NCBI GenBank assembly: GCA_029781045.1
Contig: JAKOXL010000029.1
Span: forward strand, 22,627 to 86,626
Source: Bacillota bacterium
GTDB lineage: Bacteria; Bacillota; UBA994; UBA5500
Direction of reading: 5' to 3'
Length of the DNA: 64,000 bases
Every line of letters begins with the position of its first letter. Within the stretch, counting starts at the first letter, position 1. Under the pieces are notes generated by a model, which was not told the DNA's origin, made no database searches, and saw only the letters and a list, made by a program, of their open reading frames with translations. Below are positions 26,714 to 34,475 of the stretch, in pieces. The translations under genes and the position numbers were made by a program.

Positions 26714-28018
26714 ATGACCATAGCAGTTCCTAAGCGGATTTCTAGCGCCCTTCTAGGCTCTTTGGCCGCTGGGGTTGTGCCCCGTATTGGTCTGGAGTAT
26801 ATAGCCGTGGGACGCCAACAGGAGATTAGGGCCTTATTACAGGATTTGGATAATATCGCTGCTGGCGGTGCTGCCTTTCGTTTGATTGTGGGGCGCTACG
26901 GCTCGGGCAAGAGCTTCTTACTACAGCTTATCCGCAATCATGCCATGGACCGCGGTTTTGTGGTAGCCGACGCCGACTTGTCGCCGGAACGTCGGCTGAC
27001 AGGATCGCAACGACAAGGGGTAGCCACCTACCGGGAGCTAATGCGCAATCTAGCTACCAAGATTCGGCCCGATGGTGGTGCTTTACCGGCCATCTTAGAG
27101 CGTTGGATCGCCAATATTCAGATGCAGGTTGCCAAAAGCACCGGTCTAGATGCCACCAGTGATGCCTTCACTGCAGCGGTTGAGCGGCAGATGATGACGG
27201 TCATTGGTAAAATGGAAGAACTAGTTCACGGCTTTGACTTCGCTTCCGTACTAAGGAGTTATTGGAGAGGCTACCGTCAGGGGAATGAGCAACTAAGAGA
27301 CGCGGCTTTGCGTTGGTTGCGGGGTGAGTTTAGCACCAAGACCGAGGCCCGTCAGGCCCTTGGTGTGCGGGTTGTTATCGATGACGACTCCTGGTATGAC
27401 TACATAAAGCTCGTAGCCCGTTTGGCGGTAGGGTTAGGATATAAGGGGTTAATCATCATACTGGATGAGATGGTAAATCTCTATAAGATTAGCCATGCCC
27501 AGTCGCGGCAGGCCAACTATGAGAAGTACCTAACCATGTTCAATGACACAATGCAAGGCAAGGCAAGCTACTTGGGTATCATTACTGCAGGTACCAGCCA
27601 GTTTGTTGAAGATACTCGCCGCGGGCTGTACAGCTATGAGGCACTGCGTTCGCGTCTGACAGAGAGTCGTTTACTGCCCAGCGGGCTACTTGACACCCGG
27701 GGGCCCATTCTGCGGTTGGCCCTACTCAGTTACGAAGAGTTGTTTGTTCTGCTCTGCCGTCTCCGTGATATTCATGCCGGTCACTATGGCTATGCTCCCC
27801 GCTTGGTGGATAGTCAGTTAATCTTGTTCCTGCAGGAGGCAGTGAATCGCTTAGGAGCCGAGGAGTTATTGACGCCACGAGAAGTAACTCGAGACTTCAT
27901 AACTCTGCTTAACCTACTGGAGCAGAATCCGGAGCTGCAATTTGAACAGTTGCTTAAGGGAATGGAACTTCATAAGGAAGAGACAGATGAGGACGATCTG
28001 GCTGAGTTTGTGTTATGA
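26714..28018 (+). CDS. DUF2791 P-loop ATPase (BrxD-like)
   Basis: Cytoplasmic ATPase, 434 aa. Walker A GRYGSGKS at 60-67 (Lys66), Walker B LIIILDE with Asp251-Glu252. The N-terminal stretch VPRIGLEYIAVGRQQEI and the block VADADLSPERRL, QGVATYRELMRNL are the DUF2791 signature also found in BrxD of BREX-type defence loci. GTG 26705 overlaps the previous stop; ATG 26714 fits better to AGAGGTGAGG. The stop overlaps the helicase start as ATGA. In BREX the BrxD ATPase works with the BrxHI helicase, and the pairing here is the same. Probably loads or drives the helicase on DNA. Confidence 0.88.
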   Translation: MTIAVPKRISSALLGSLAAGVVPRIGLEYIAVGRQQEIRALLQDLDNIAAGGAAFRLIVGRYGSGKSFLLQLIRNHAMDRGFVVADADLSPERRLTGSQRQGVATYRELMRNLATKIRPDGGALPAILERWIANIQMQVAKSTGLDATSDAFTAAVERQMMTVIGKMEELVHGFDFASVLRSYWRGYRQGNEQLRDAALRWLRGEFSTKTEARQALGVRVVIDDDSWYDYIKLVARLAVGLGYKGLIIILDEMVNLYKISHAQSRQANYEKYLTMFNDTMQGKASYLGIITAGTSQFVEDTRRGLYSYEALRSRLTESRLLPSGLLDTRGPILRLALLSYEELFVLLCRLRDIHAGHYGYAPRLVDSQLILFLQEAVNRLGAEELLTPREVTRDFITLLNLLEQNPELQFEQLLKGMELHKEETDEDDLAEFVL

Positions 28019-30156
28019 ATGAGTTTGCTCGCTTAGCACCTTTTATCAAAGAATATATATTTCGGCACGGATGGACTGAGTTGCGGGAGATCCAAACTCA
28101 AGCTATCCAAGCAATCCTAGATACCGATGCTCATCTGTTGCTAAGTAGTGGTACCGCCTCCGGTAAGACCGAAGCAGCTTTCCTACCTATTCTGACGCTG
28201 CTGACGGACAATCCCGCCTCCAGTATTGGGGTACTCTATATTGGCCCCACCAAGGCCCTGATCAATGACCAGTTCTATCGCTTGCAGGGCCTGTTGGCTG
28301 AGGCCCACATCCCTGTCTGGAGTTGGCATGGAGACGTGGCAACCAGCTATAAGAAGCGTCTGCTACGTCAGCCCCAAGGGGTATTGCAAATCACTCCCGA
28401 ATCATTGGAAAGTCTCCTTATCAATCAAAGACAGCACCTATGGGCCATGTTTCATGATTTGCGTTTTATTGTCATTGACGAAGTTCATGTCTTCATGGGA
28501 AATGACCGGGGGCAACAGATTCTGTGCCAGTTAGGGCGTTTGATCGGTTACACCAGAGTTGAACCGCGGCGCGTAGGTTTATCTGCCACCTTAGGTGACG
28601 TGAAGGGAGCTTGCAGCTGGTTAGCCAGTGGCAGCCAGAAGGAGGTTTTGGCACCGTCTGTGACGGCCAGTGGGCAGAAACTCCGCCTTTCATTAGAACA
28701 TTTCTATCGGCCAATGGAAGGAACAGAGAGAGTGACAGATGACCCCTATTACAGGTACATTTTCCAACAAAGCCTTGGACGCAAGTGCCTTATTTTCGCC
28801 AATCGGCGTAGTGAAACAGAGACTGTAATAAGTGCTTTACGCCAGATGGCGGCGGAGCAGGGTCTTCCTGATGTCTATCATGTACACCACGGCAGCGTGG
28901 CCCCAGCTTTACGCGTGGCGGCGGAAGCCGCCATGCGTGAACCTCATCAGCCGGCAGTGACGGCCGCCACGGTTACGTTGGAGCTGGGCATTGACTTGGG
29001 GCAATTGGAGACCATAATTCAACTGGAAGCGCCCCATTCGGTGATGAGTTGGCTACAGCGTTTAGGCCGTTCGGGGAGACGAGGTGGGCCCCAGGAGATG
29101 CGCCTAGTTACCAGTGAGAGTGGGGCCGAAGGGATACAGGCGCCCTTGCCTTGGCAACTATTGCAAAGCATGGCTATTATTGAACTTTATCTGCGGGAGC
29201 GCTGGATTGAACCGGTGGAGCCACCACGCTACCCCTATAGTTTGCTTTACCAGCAGACCATGTCCATACTCTTGGCTGCTGGTGAACTGCAACCTACCCA
29301 ATTGGAGCAGCGGGTGCTCACGTTGCCACCCTTTAGGCATGTGAGCCCGCAACGGTACCGTAGGCTCCTACAGCATCTTCTGACCATTGGGCATTTGGAG
29401 CGTCTGGAAACAGGAGCCTTAATTGTCGGTCTTGCAGCGGAAAAGGTTGTCGGCAACTGGCGTTTCTATGCGGTTTTCCAGGACAGTAATGAGTATAGAG
29501 TGCATGACGGTACACGTGAAATTGGCAGTATAAACTACGAACCGGCGGTAGGTGACCTCATTGCCTTAGCAGGTTCCACCTGGAAAGTACGGGAAGTGGT
29601 GGTTTCTAGGCGACAGGTCTTGGTCCAGGCAGCACCCGGCCATGCTGTCACCTACTGGATTGGCATAAGCACCCCCATTCATCAGCGGGTACTAGGGAAG
29701 ATGCGAGAGCTACTTCTGGGTGATGGCGACGACTACCCCTACCTGCGGCCGGGAGCTAGAGCCCGGTTAGAGGCGGCACGGCGCTGGGCGAAGGCTATGG
29801 GGCTTGCGGAGCGTAGTGTGGTGGCTCGGGGACAGAACTTCTTTTGGATTTTTCCGTGGAGGGGAAGCAAAGGCTTTTCCGCTCTGGAACGTGCCTTGCG
29901 TCAGCAGGGGTCGAATCTTGGTGTGCGCCATATCGCGGCATACTGTCCCTATTATTTAATGGTGGAAGCGGAGCACGGGAGGGGGGACCGCTTGGAGGTG
30001 GTCATACAGCAACTGCAGGAAGAGATCAATAGGGGAGTCACTTTCTTGCAGGGATATCGGGTACCCCGTCTCAACAAGTATGACGCTTTTCTACCCGCTG
30101 AACTGTTACGCCAATCCTATGAAGATGTTCAGCGCCCCGAACCGATTCATGCCTGA
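28015..30156 (+). CDS. DEAD/DEAH-box helicase, Lhr/BrxHI-like
   Basis: Superfamily 2 helicase, 713 aa. Walker A SSGTASGKT (Lys51), motif II DEVH at 155-158, motif III SATLGD, and motif VI QRLGRSGRRG in the second RecA lobe (about 250-390). Then a winged-helix-like segment (about 420-480) and a C-terminal region (about 490-700) of the Lhr kind, with KVREVVVSRRQVLVQAAPG. Third gene of the TerB-DUF2791-helicase operon with ATGA overlap. Helicase of this type with DUF2791 is seen in BREX variants (BrxHI/BrxD) and free-standing defence-type operons. No methylase or PglZ gene is present here, so it is not a complete BREX locus. Confidence 0.88.
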   Translation: MNEFARLAPFIKEYIFRHGWTELREIQTQAIQAILDTDAHLLLSSGTASGKTEAAFLPILTLLTDNPASSIGVLYIGPTKALINDQFYRLQGLLAEAHIPVWSWHGDVATSYKKRLLRQPQGVLQITPESLESLLINQRQHLWAMFHDLRFIVIDEVHVFMGNDRGQQILCQLGRLIGYTRVEPRRVGLSATLGDVKGACSWLASGSQKEVLAPSVTASGQKLRLSLEHFYRPMEGTERVTDDPYYRYIFQQSLGRKCLIFANRRSETETVISALRQMAAEQGLPDVYHVHHGSVAPALRVAAEAAMREPHQPAVTAATVTLELGIDLGQLETIIQLEAPHSVMSWLQRLGRSGRRGGPQEMRLVTSESGAEGIQAPLPWQLLQSMAIIELYLRERWIEPVEPPRYPYSLLYQQTMSILLAAGELQPTQLEQRVLTLPPFRHVSPQRYRRLLQHLLTIGHLERLETGALIVGLAAEKVVGNWRFYAVFQDSNEYRVHDGTREIGSINYEPAVGDLIALAGSTWKVREVVVSRRQVLVQAAPGHAVTYWIGISTPIHQRVLGKMRELLLGDGDDYPYLRPGARARLEAARRWAKAMGLAERSVVARGQNFFWIFPWRGSKGFSALERALRQQGSNLGVRHIAAYCPYYLMVEAEHGRGDRLEVVIQQLQEEINRGVTFLQGYRVPRLNKYDAFLPAELLRQSYEDVQRPEPIHA

Positions 30157-30187
30157 AAATCCCAATGCATTTCTAAGGAGCTTAGGC

Positions 30188-30193
30188 TATAAT
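30188..30193 (+). promoter_or_regulatory. Candidate -10 box for the NlpC/P60 gene
   Basis: TATAAT, 108 bp before the GTG start, with no good -35 box at the usual distance. The leader between is purine-rich and contains a hairpin at 30269-30293. Confidence 0.35.
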
Positions 30194-30268
30194 GGGGCTG
30201 AAATTGCTTGGTACATAGAGAGAGAATTAAACTAGAATAGAGAGAAGAGAAAGAGAGAAAGAATGCCA

Positions 30269-30293
30269 CCCTTTCTGCGCCATTCAGAAAGGG
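30269..30293 (+). promoter_or_regulatory. Hairpin overlapping the ribosome site of the NlpC/P60 gene
   Basis: Nine-bp perfect stem CCCTTTCTG with CAGAAAGGG over a 7-nt loop. Its right arm is part of the AAAGGGGGAAGG ribosome site, so folding could limit initiation at GTG 30301. Confidence 0.45.
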
Positions 30294-30300
30294 GGAAGGT

Positions 30301-30798
30301 GTGTTGTTCAAGACGAAACGGGGCCTCGTCAAGTTACTGGCCTCCATGTTGGTAGTAGTAGCAGTAGTTACTTTAGTACCTTTCGCTGCAGCGCCTGAGG
30401 AAGCGGAAGCAGCCACACGGTTTTCCAACCGCTATTCGGTTGTTGAAACCGCTCGCAAGTATATGGGACGACCCTATGTTTTCGGGGCTAATGGTCCTCG
30501 CAGTTTTGACTGCTCCGGTTTTACTCGCTATGTTTATCGTCTGCACGGCTATTACATTCCACGTACAGCTGCTAGCCAGTCGCGGGTAGGAGCATTTGTT
30601 GCAAAAGGAAATTGGCGCTATGGCGACCTAATTTTCTTCCGCAACACCTATAAGAAAGGCATTTCCCATGTGGGCATCTATGCAGGCAATGGACGCATTA
30701 TCCATGCTTGGCCACGCAGTGGTGTTACGGTCCACAACTTCACCACTTATCGTTATCTCGCTACGAGATACGCAGGTGCTCGTCGTATTCTTAAGTAA
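30301..30798 (+). CDS. NlpC/P60 family cell-wall endopeptidase
   Basis: Secreted peptidoglycan hydrolase, 165 aa. Signal peptide ends near AEAAT (residue 39). The NlpC/P60 domain follows directly (about 45-163) with catalytic Cys71 in FDCSGFTRYV, His123 in ISHVGIY, and a third polar residue His135 in RIIHAW. No SH3 or LysM binding domain is present, so this is a minimal single-domain enzyme. It probably cuts gamma-D-glutamyl-diaminopimelate links in the stem peptide. GTG start. Followed by a strong terminator, so it is transcribed alone. Confidence 0.92.
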   Translation: MLFKTKRGLVKLLASMLVVVAVVTLVPFAAAPEEAEAATRFSNRYSVVETARKYMGRPYVFGANGPRSFDCSGFTRYVYRLHGYYIPRTAASQSRVGAFVAKGNWRYGDLIFFRNTYKKGISHVGIYAGNGRIIHAWPRSGVTVHNFTTYRYLATRYAGARRILK

Positions 30799-30812
30799 AG
30801 AAGCAGCACGAG

Positions 30813-30841
30813 GGCCGTTCGGGGGGAACGGCCTTTTTTTT
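30813..30841 (+). terminator. Strong intrinsic terminator
   Basis: Stem GGCCGTTC with GAACGGCC over a 5-nt loop, followed by eight T. It separates the NlpC/P60 gene from the amino-sugar operon. Confidence 0.92.
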
Positions 30842-30902
30842 GTCGCAGAGGAGAGGAAAAATGCTAAAATAAAACAATACGAACCTAAAGGAGCCGATTG
30901 TA

Positions 30903-31805
30903 ATGGAGCGAGTTGTCAGTGTAGATCTAGGGGCGACAAGCCTTAAGGCGGCCCTCATCGATAGGACGGGAAACATTCTCTGTCGTAAAACCATCGCTAC
31001 CAGTAAGGCAGGCCGGGCTGCTATTATTGAGCAGATGGTGACCGTGATTCAAGATCTGGCCCGCGGTGAGTCGGTGAAAGCGGTTGGTATTGGCACGCCA
31101 GGCTTTGTTGATAGCAAGATGGGAAGTGTGCTGCTGGCTACAAACATACCTGGTTGGAGTGGTACTCATCTGGCTCATACCTTACAGGAACACCTGGGTC
31201 TTCCCGTTGTAGTAGAAAACGACGCCAATGCGGCGGCGTTAGGAGAAGCCTGGAAGGGCGCGGGGCAGAGCTTGGAGAGCTTTATTATGATCACGCTGGG
31301 TACCGGCGTCGGCGGGGCCCTATATAGTCGCCGTACCGGTCTCTTGAGTGGTAGCGGCTTCCGAGGTGGCGAGATAGGCCATGCTATTCTCTATCCGGGT
31401 GGTGCAGCCTGCGCCTGTGGACAAAAGGGCTGTGTAGAACAGTACTTATCCGGGCATGTTTTGGAGGCCAACTATCTCCGCAGAACCAACAAGCGCCTGA
31501 GTAGCGCGGAGGTTCTAGCAGCCGCCGCAAAAGATGATGTGGCTCGTGGAATAGCTGAACGTTTCGCTTTTGATTTGGCCGTGCTCATTACAAGTCTACA
31601 GAACATCTTTGATCCTGCCGGCTTTGTCATCGGTGGAGGCCTAGTTCACTGGCGGGCCACCTGGTGGTCCTGGCTGGATCGGAATGTGAGAGAGCAATGC
31701 GTACACGGAGGACGGGTCTGTCTTCTGCCAGCTGCCACCGGAAATGATGCGGGTCTCTATGGTGCTGCCTATCTTGCCTTTAGTAACCTGATGGGAGCTT
31801 TATAG
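30903..31805 (+). CDS. ROK family sugar kinase
   Basis: Cytoplasmic sugar kinase, 300 aa. N-terminal ATP-binding DLGATSLKAALID, central TLGTGVGGALYS, catalytic END in VVENDANAAALGE. The zinc motif CACGQKGCVEQY has Cys170, 172 and 177. Length fits glucokinase, N-acetylglucosamine kinase or N-acetylmannosamine kinase. The next gene, 3 bp downstream, is nagA, so GlcNAc is the best guess: kinase makes GlcNAc-6-P and NagA deacetylates it. No repressor-type DNA-binding domain is present. Confidence 0.9.
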   Translation: MERVVSVDLGATSLKAALIDRTGNILCRKTIATSKAGRAAIIEQMVTVIQDLARGESVKAVGIGTPGFVDSKMGSVLLATNIPGWSGTHLAHTLQEHLGLPVVVENDANAAALGEAWKGAGQSLESFIMITLGTGVGGALYSRRTGLLSGSGFRGGEIGHAILYPGGAACACGQKGCVEQYLSGHVLEANYLRRTNKRLSSAEVLAAAAKDDVARGIAERFAFDLAVLITSLQNIFDPAGFVIGGGLVHWRATWWSWLDRNVREQCVHGGRVCLLPAATGNDAGLYGAAYLAFSNLMGAL

Positions 31806-31808
31806 ACT

Positions 31809-32951
31809 ATGAGGGCGATAATCAACGGTACGGTGATCAGCGGAGGAAGGGTTTGGCCCGACTATGGGGTGGTTTTTGACAGCAAAATCCGCGCCGTGGG
31901 TCCTGCCTGCGGGGTAGAGGCTTGGCCCATCAAGGAACGAATTGATGCTAAAGGGCTGATTGTGGCTCCTGGACTGATTGATCTCCATATCCATGGCTGT
32001 GGAGGTCGTGATATGATGGATGCTACGCCGGAGGCTTTGGATACTATGGCAACCTGCTTAGCCCAGCATGGAGTCACGTCCTTTTTGCCGACTACCATGA
32101 CCAGCAAGTGGGGAGAAGTGCAAAGGGCTTTGACTAACGTTCGGCAACTGGCGAATGATGATAATTGGACAAAGCAGGTGCGGGCACGCATACTAGGAGC
32201 GCACTTGGAAGGTCCCTTCTTGAACCCCAGTTATAAGGGGGCCCATGCTGCGGAGCACCTGTCTCTACCCAACTTCGAGCTTATTGCTGAATACTTAGAT
32301 GTTATCCGCATAATCACGTTGGCCCCGGAGCTGGCGGGGGCGAGAACCTTGTTGGCGCAGCTGACGGCTTTTCCACAGCTCGTGCTAGCTATGGGACATA
32401 CAGGCGCCAGCTATGAAGAGGCCAAGGTTGCTATGGACTTAGGAGTGCGTCACGCCACCCATCTGTTCAATGCTATGGCTCCTCTGCATCATCGGCAGCC
32501 AGGCGTAATCGGTGCAGTGCTGGCCAGTGGGCTCAGCGTTGAGCTCATCGCCGACGATTTGCATGTGCACCCCGGCCTATATTCACTTCTGTATAAGACT
32601 CTGGGCCGAGAAGGTTTGATTCTGGTTAGCGATTCCATGCGGGCTGCCGGCTTAGGTGATGGCTTATACGAACTTGGCGGTCAAAAGGTGTGGGTGGAAG
32701 GCGGCGCTGCCCGTCTGGCTGATGGAACGTTGGCAGGAAGTGTGGTTACCCTCAATCAGGCGGTAATCAACTTCCAGCGGGCCACCGGTTGTTCATTAGC
32801 TGAGGCGATTGGGCTGGCTACCCGCAATCCGGCGCGTCTGCTGGGTCTTGAGCAGAAAATCGGGGACCTGGCAGTGGGTATGGACGCAGACATAGTGATA
32901 ATGGACAGGGATGGGCAGGTTCGACGCACCATTGTTGGCGGTAGGGGTTAA
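31809..32951 (+). CDS. nagA: N-acetylglucosamine-6-phosphate deacetylase
   Basis: Removes acetate from GlcNAc-6-phosphate to give glucosamine-6-phosphate (EC 3.5.1.25), feeding glycolysis or wall synthesis. Amidohydrolase fold, 380 aa. Metal site HIHG (His60, His62), metal Glu in AHLEGPF, substrate histidines in MGHTGASYEEA and HATHLFNAM, catalytic Asp in LVSDSMRAAG. C-terminal signature GSVVTLNQAVINF and ATRNPARLLGL are typical. Lies between the ROK kinase and cutC with 3 bp and 34 bp gaps, so one operon for amino-sugar salvage. No nagB is present in the window. Confidence 0.95.
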   Translation: MRAIINGTVISGGRVWPDYGVVFDSKIRAVGPACGVEAWPIKERIDAKGLIVAPGLIDLHIHGCGGRDMMDATPEALDTMATCLAQHGVTSFLPTTMTSKWGEVQRALTNVRQLANDDNWTKQVRARILGAHLEGPFLNPSYKGAHAAEHLSLPNFELIAEYLDVIRIITLAPELAGARTLLAQLTAFPQLVLAMGHTGASYEEAKVAMDLGVRHATHLFNAMAPLHHRQPGVIGAVLASGLSVELIADDLHVHPGLYSLLYKTLGREGLILVSDSMRAAGLGDGLYELGGQKVWVEGGAARLADGTLAGSVVTLNQAVINFQRATGCSLAEAIGLATRNPARLLGLEQKIGDLAVGMDADIVIMDRDGQVRRTIVGGRG

Positions 32952-32985
32952 GTTAAGCAGCAATACTGGGAAGAAGGTGATGGTT

Positions 32986-33747
32986 ATGCTAGACGACATT
33001 CGGCTAGAGATTTGTATAGATTCACTATCCTCGGCCCTGGCAGCTCAAGATGGTGGTGCCTGTCGGGTTGAACTATGCGACAATTTGCTGGTAGGGGGGA
33101 CTACTCCCAGTTACGGCATGATCAAGCAGGTGCGGCAGGTATTGACTATTGGGCTACACGTGCTGATTCGCCCCCGGCGGGGCGATTTCTATTACACCAC
33201 CGACGAGTTAGCCATTATGCGGGAAGACATTCGGATAGCTAAGGGGCTGGGGGCTGACGGCGTCGTGTTAGGCGTGTTGCAGCCCGATGGCAATGTAGAC
33301 ATGCGGATAGCAGAGCAGTTGATTGGATTAGCGCGACCTATGAGCGTTACATGGCACCGGGCCTTTGACTTAACACGGGATCCGGTTCGCGCCTTGGAGG
33401 ATATAATTGCCTTGGGCTGCGATTATCTACTGACATCAGGGCAACAGCCCACAGCTTGGGAAGGCAGAGAGTTGCTGGCGCGTTTGGTGGAGCAAGCTGC
33501 GGGTCGTATCGTTATTATGCCCGGGGGTGGGGTGCACGAGGAAAACATAGGGCGATTGCGACGGATAACTGGTGCCAGAGAGTTTCATTCCTCGGGGCGG
33601 CATACCATTCCTAGTGGTATGGAGTGGCAACGTCCCAACTTATATATGGGTGCATGGCAACAATCGGAGTACGAGCTGGTAGTCGTCGATAGAAGGCGGG
33701 TGGCGGCCATGCTGCGGGCAGCCTCGTTTTTGGAAAGAAATAACTAG
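32986..33747 (+). CDS. cutC: CutC family protein
   Basis: TIM-barrel protein of the CutC family, 253 aa. Signature blocks LEICIDSLSSALAAQDGGACRVELCDNLLVGGTTPS, VLIRPRRGDFYYT, MSVTWHRAFDLTRDP and LTSGQQPTAWEG are all intact (each is much conserved in CutC). ATG 32986 is chosen because AAGAAGG lies eight bases upstream; ATG 32980 is too close to it. The family is annotated as copper homeostasis in E. coli, but its place after nagA suggests a role with amino sugars. Its enzymatic function is not settled. Confidence 0.92.
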   Translation: MLDDIRLEICIDSLSSALAAQDGGACRVELCDNLLVGGTTPSYGMIKQVRQVLTIGLHVLIRPRRGDFYYTTDELAIMREDIRIAKGLGADGVVLGVLQPDGNVDMRIAEQLIGLARPMSVTWHRAFDLTRDPVRALEDIIALGCDYLLTSGQQPTAWEGRELLARLVEQAAGRIVIMPGGGVHEENIGRLRRITGAREFHSSGRHTIPSGMEWQRPNLYMGAWQQSEYELVVVDRRRVAAMLRAASFLERNN

Positions 33748-33808
33748 ACGCAAGAATGTTAAGTTATCTTAATAACTTTATTTTTGTGCGGCATAACGTG
33801 AATTAGTA

Positions 33809-33851
33809 TGCTATGATAGAGATGGAATAAATAGTAGCGATATGCTATGAT
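33809..33851 (+). promoter_or_regulatory. Two tandem extended -10 elements upstream of coiled-coil gene
   Basis: The 11-base word TATGCTATGAT occurs twice, at 33807-33817 and 33841-33851. Each has the extended -10 form TGC-TATGAT. No -35 box is evident for either. The second overlaps a nested dyad (GATTTT-CGC-AAAATC with AGCGAT/ATCGCT outside), which may be an operator or an RNA hairpin. Confidence 0.4.
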
Positions 33852-33946
33852 TTTCGCAAAATCGCTCTTTACTCAGGTTTAGCTTTGCTGAATAACTATG
33901 CAACATAGTCCCGTTTCGAAGTCTAAGGAGGGAAGGAGGTAGAAAA

Positions 33947-34252
33947 ATGGCCAAGAGCCGACAAGAGCTGGAGTTGATGGTTGAAGAATTGAGCCGCTCC
34001 GTGGCAAGTCTCATGGAGGAGATCATCAACACCGGCGACATGCTAGCTGATGATCAGATGAAGCTGGCACTGCTTGAAGACAGCAATAGGCCGGACTATC
34101 AGGACTTGCGTGTCTATTACGTTCGCCGCCTAGTTCGCAACCGTCGCAAGCTAGAAGATCTCCGGAGCGCCTTAGATCGTCAGCAAGAGCAACTTGAGAG
34201 TGCAAAAGAGAAACTACGTAATGCTCCAGCGGAGGCACTAGTAGCGCAATAA
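33947..34252 (+). CDS. Small coiled-coil protein, function unknown
   Basis: Soluble 101-aa protein made almost wholly of charged helix: two coiled-coil segments (about 3-40 and 62-92) around a short link NRPDYQDLRVYYVRRLV. No signal peptide or known domain. The ribosome site is doubled, AAGGAGGGAAGGAGG, ending eight bases before the ATG, which suggests strong translation. Own promoter region and terminator, so a single-gene unit. Could be a structural or adaptor protein; nothing in the neighbours fixes its job. Confidence 0.75.
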   Translation: MAKSRQELELMVEELSRSVASLMEEIINTGDMLADDQMKLALLEDSNRPDYQDLRVYYVRRLVRNRRKLEDLRSALDRQQEQLESAKEKLRNAPAEALVAQ

Positions 34253-34278
34253 TCAGCTAAAGTAATAAGCTTTTTCAT

Positions 34279-34312
34279 AAAAAGACAGGCCTGTCGCTTG
34301 TCTTTTTTCTTT
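34279..34312 (+). terminator. Intrinsic terminator after coiled-coil gene
   Basis: AAAAAGACAG pairs with TTGTCTTTTT (one G-T), followed by a T-rich run TTTTTTCTTTT. Confidence 0.8.
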
Positions 34313-34475
34313 TAGCAAGAAGGTTCCATAATATGGCTAGCAAGTAAATTGCAGGACTCCAGCTGTAAGGCTCGAATATAGTCCTCCAAGACCCAAGGGA
34401 GGAGTGGATGTTCTGCAACAAAAGGTTGCACCCGAGCGTCTCAGAGATAGCTAGATAGCAAAGGAGAGAGAGGCA

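Noticed and set aside
24357..30156. Complete BREX locus
   Set aside because: Only DUF2791 (BrxD-like) and helicase parts are present. PglZ, PglX methylase and BrxC-type genes are absent.
34408..34458. 16-codon frame with GGGAGGAG site before the NamZ-like gene
   Set aside because: Possible leader peptide, but too short and without regulatory codons or an attenuator after it.
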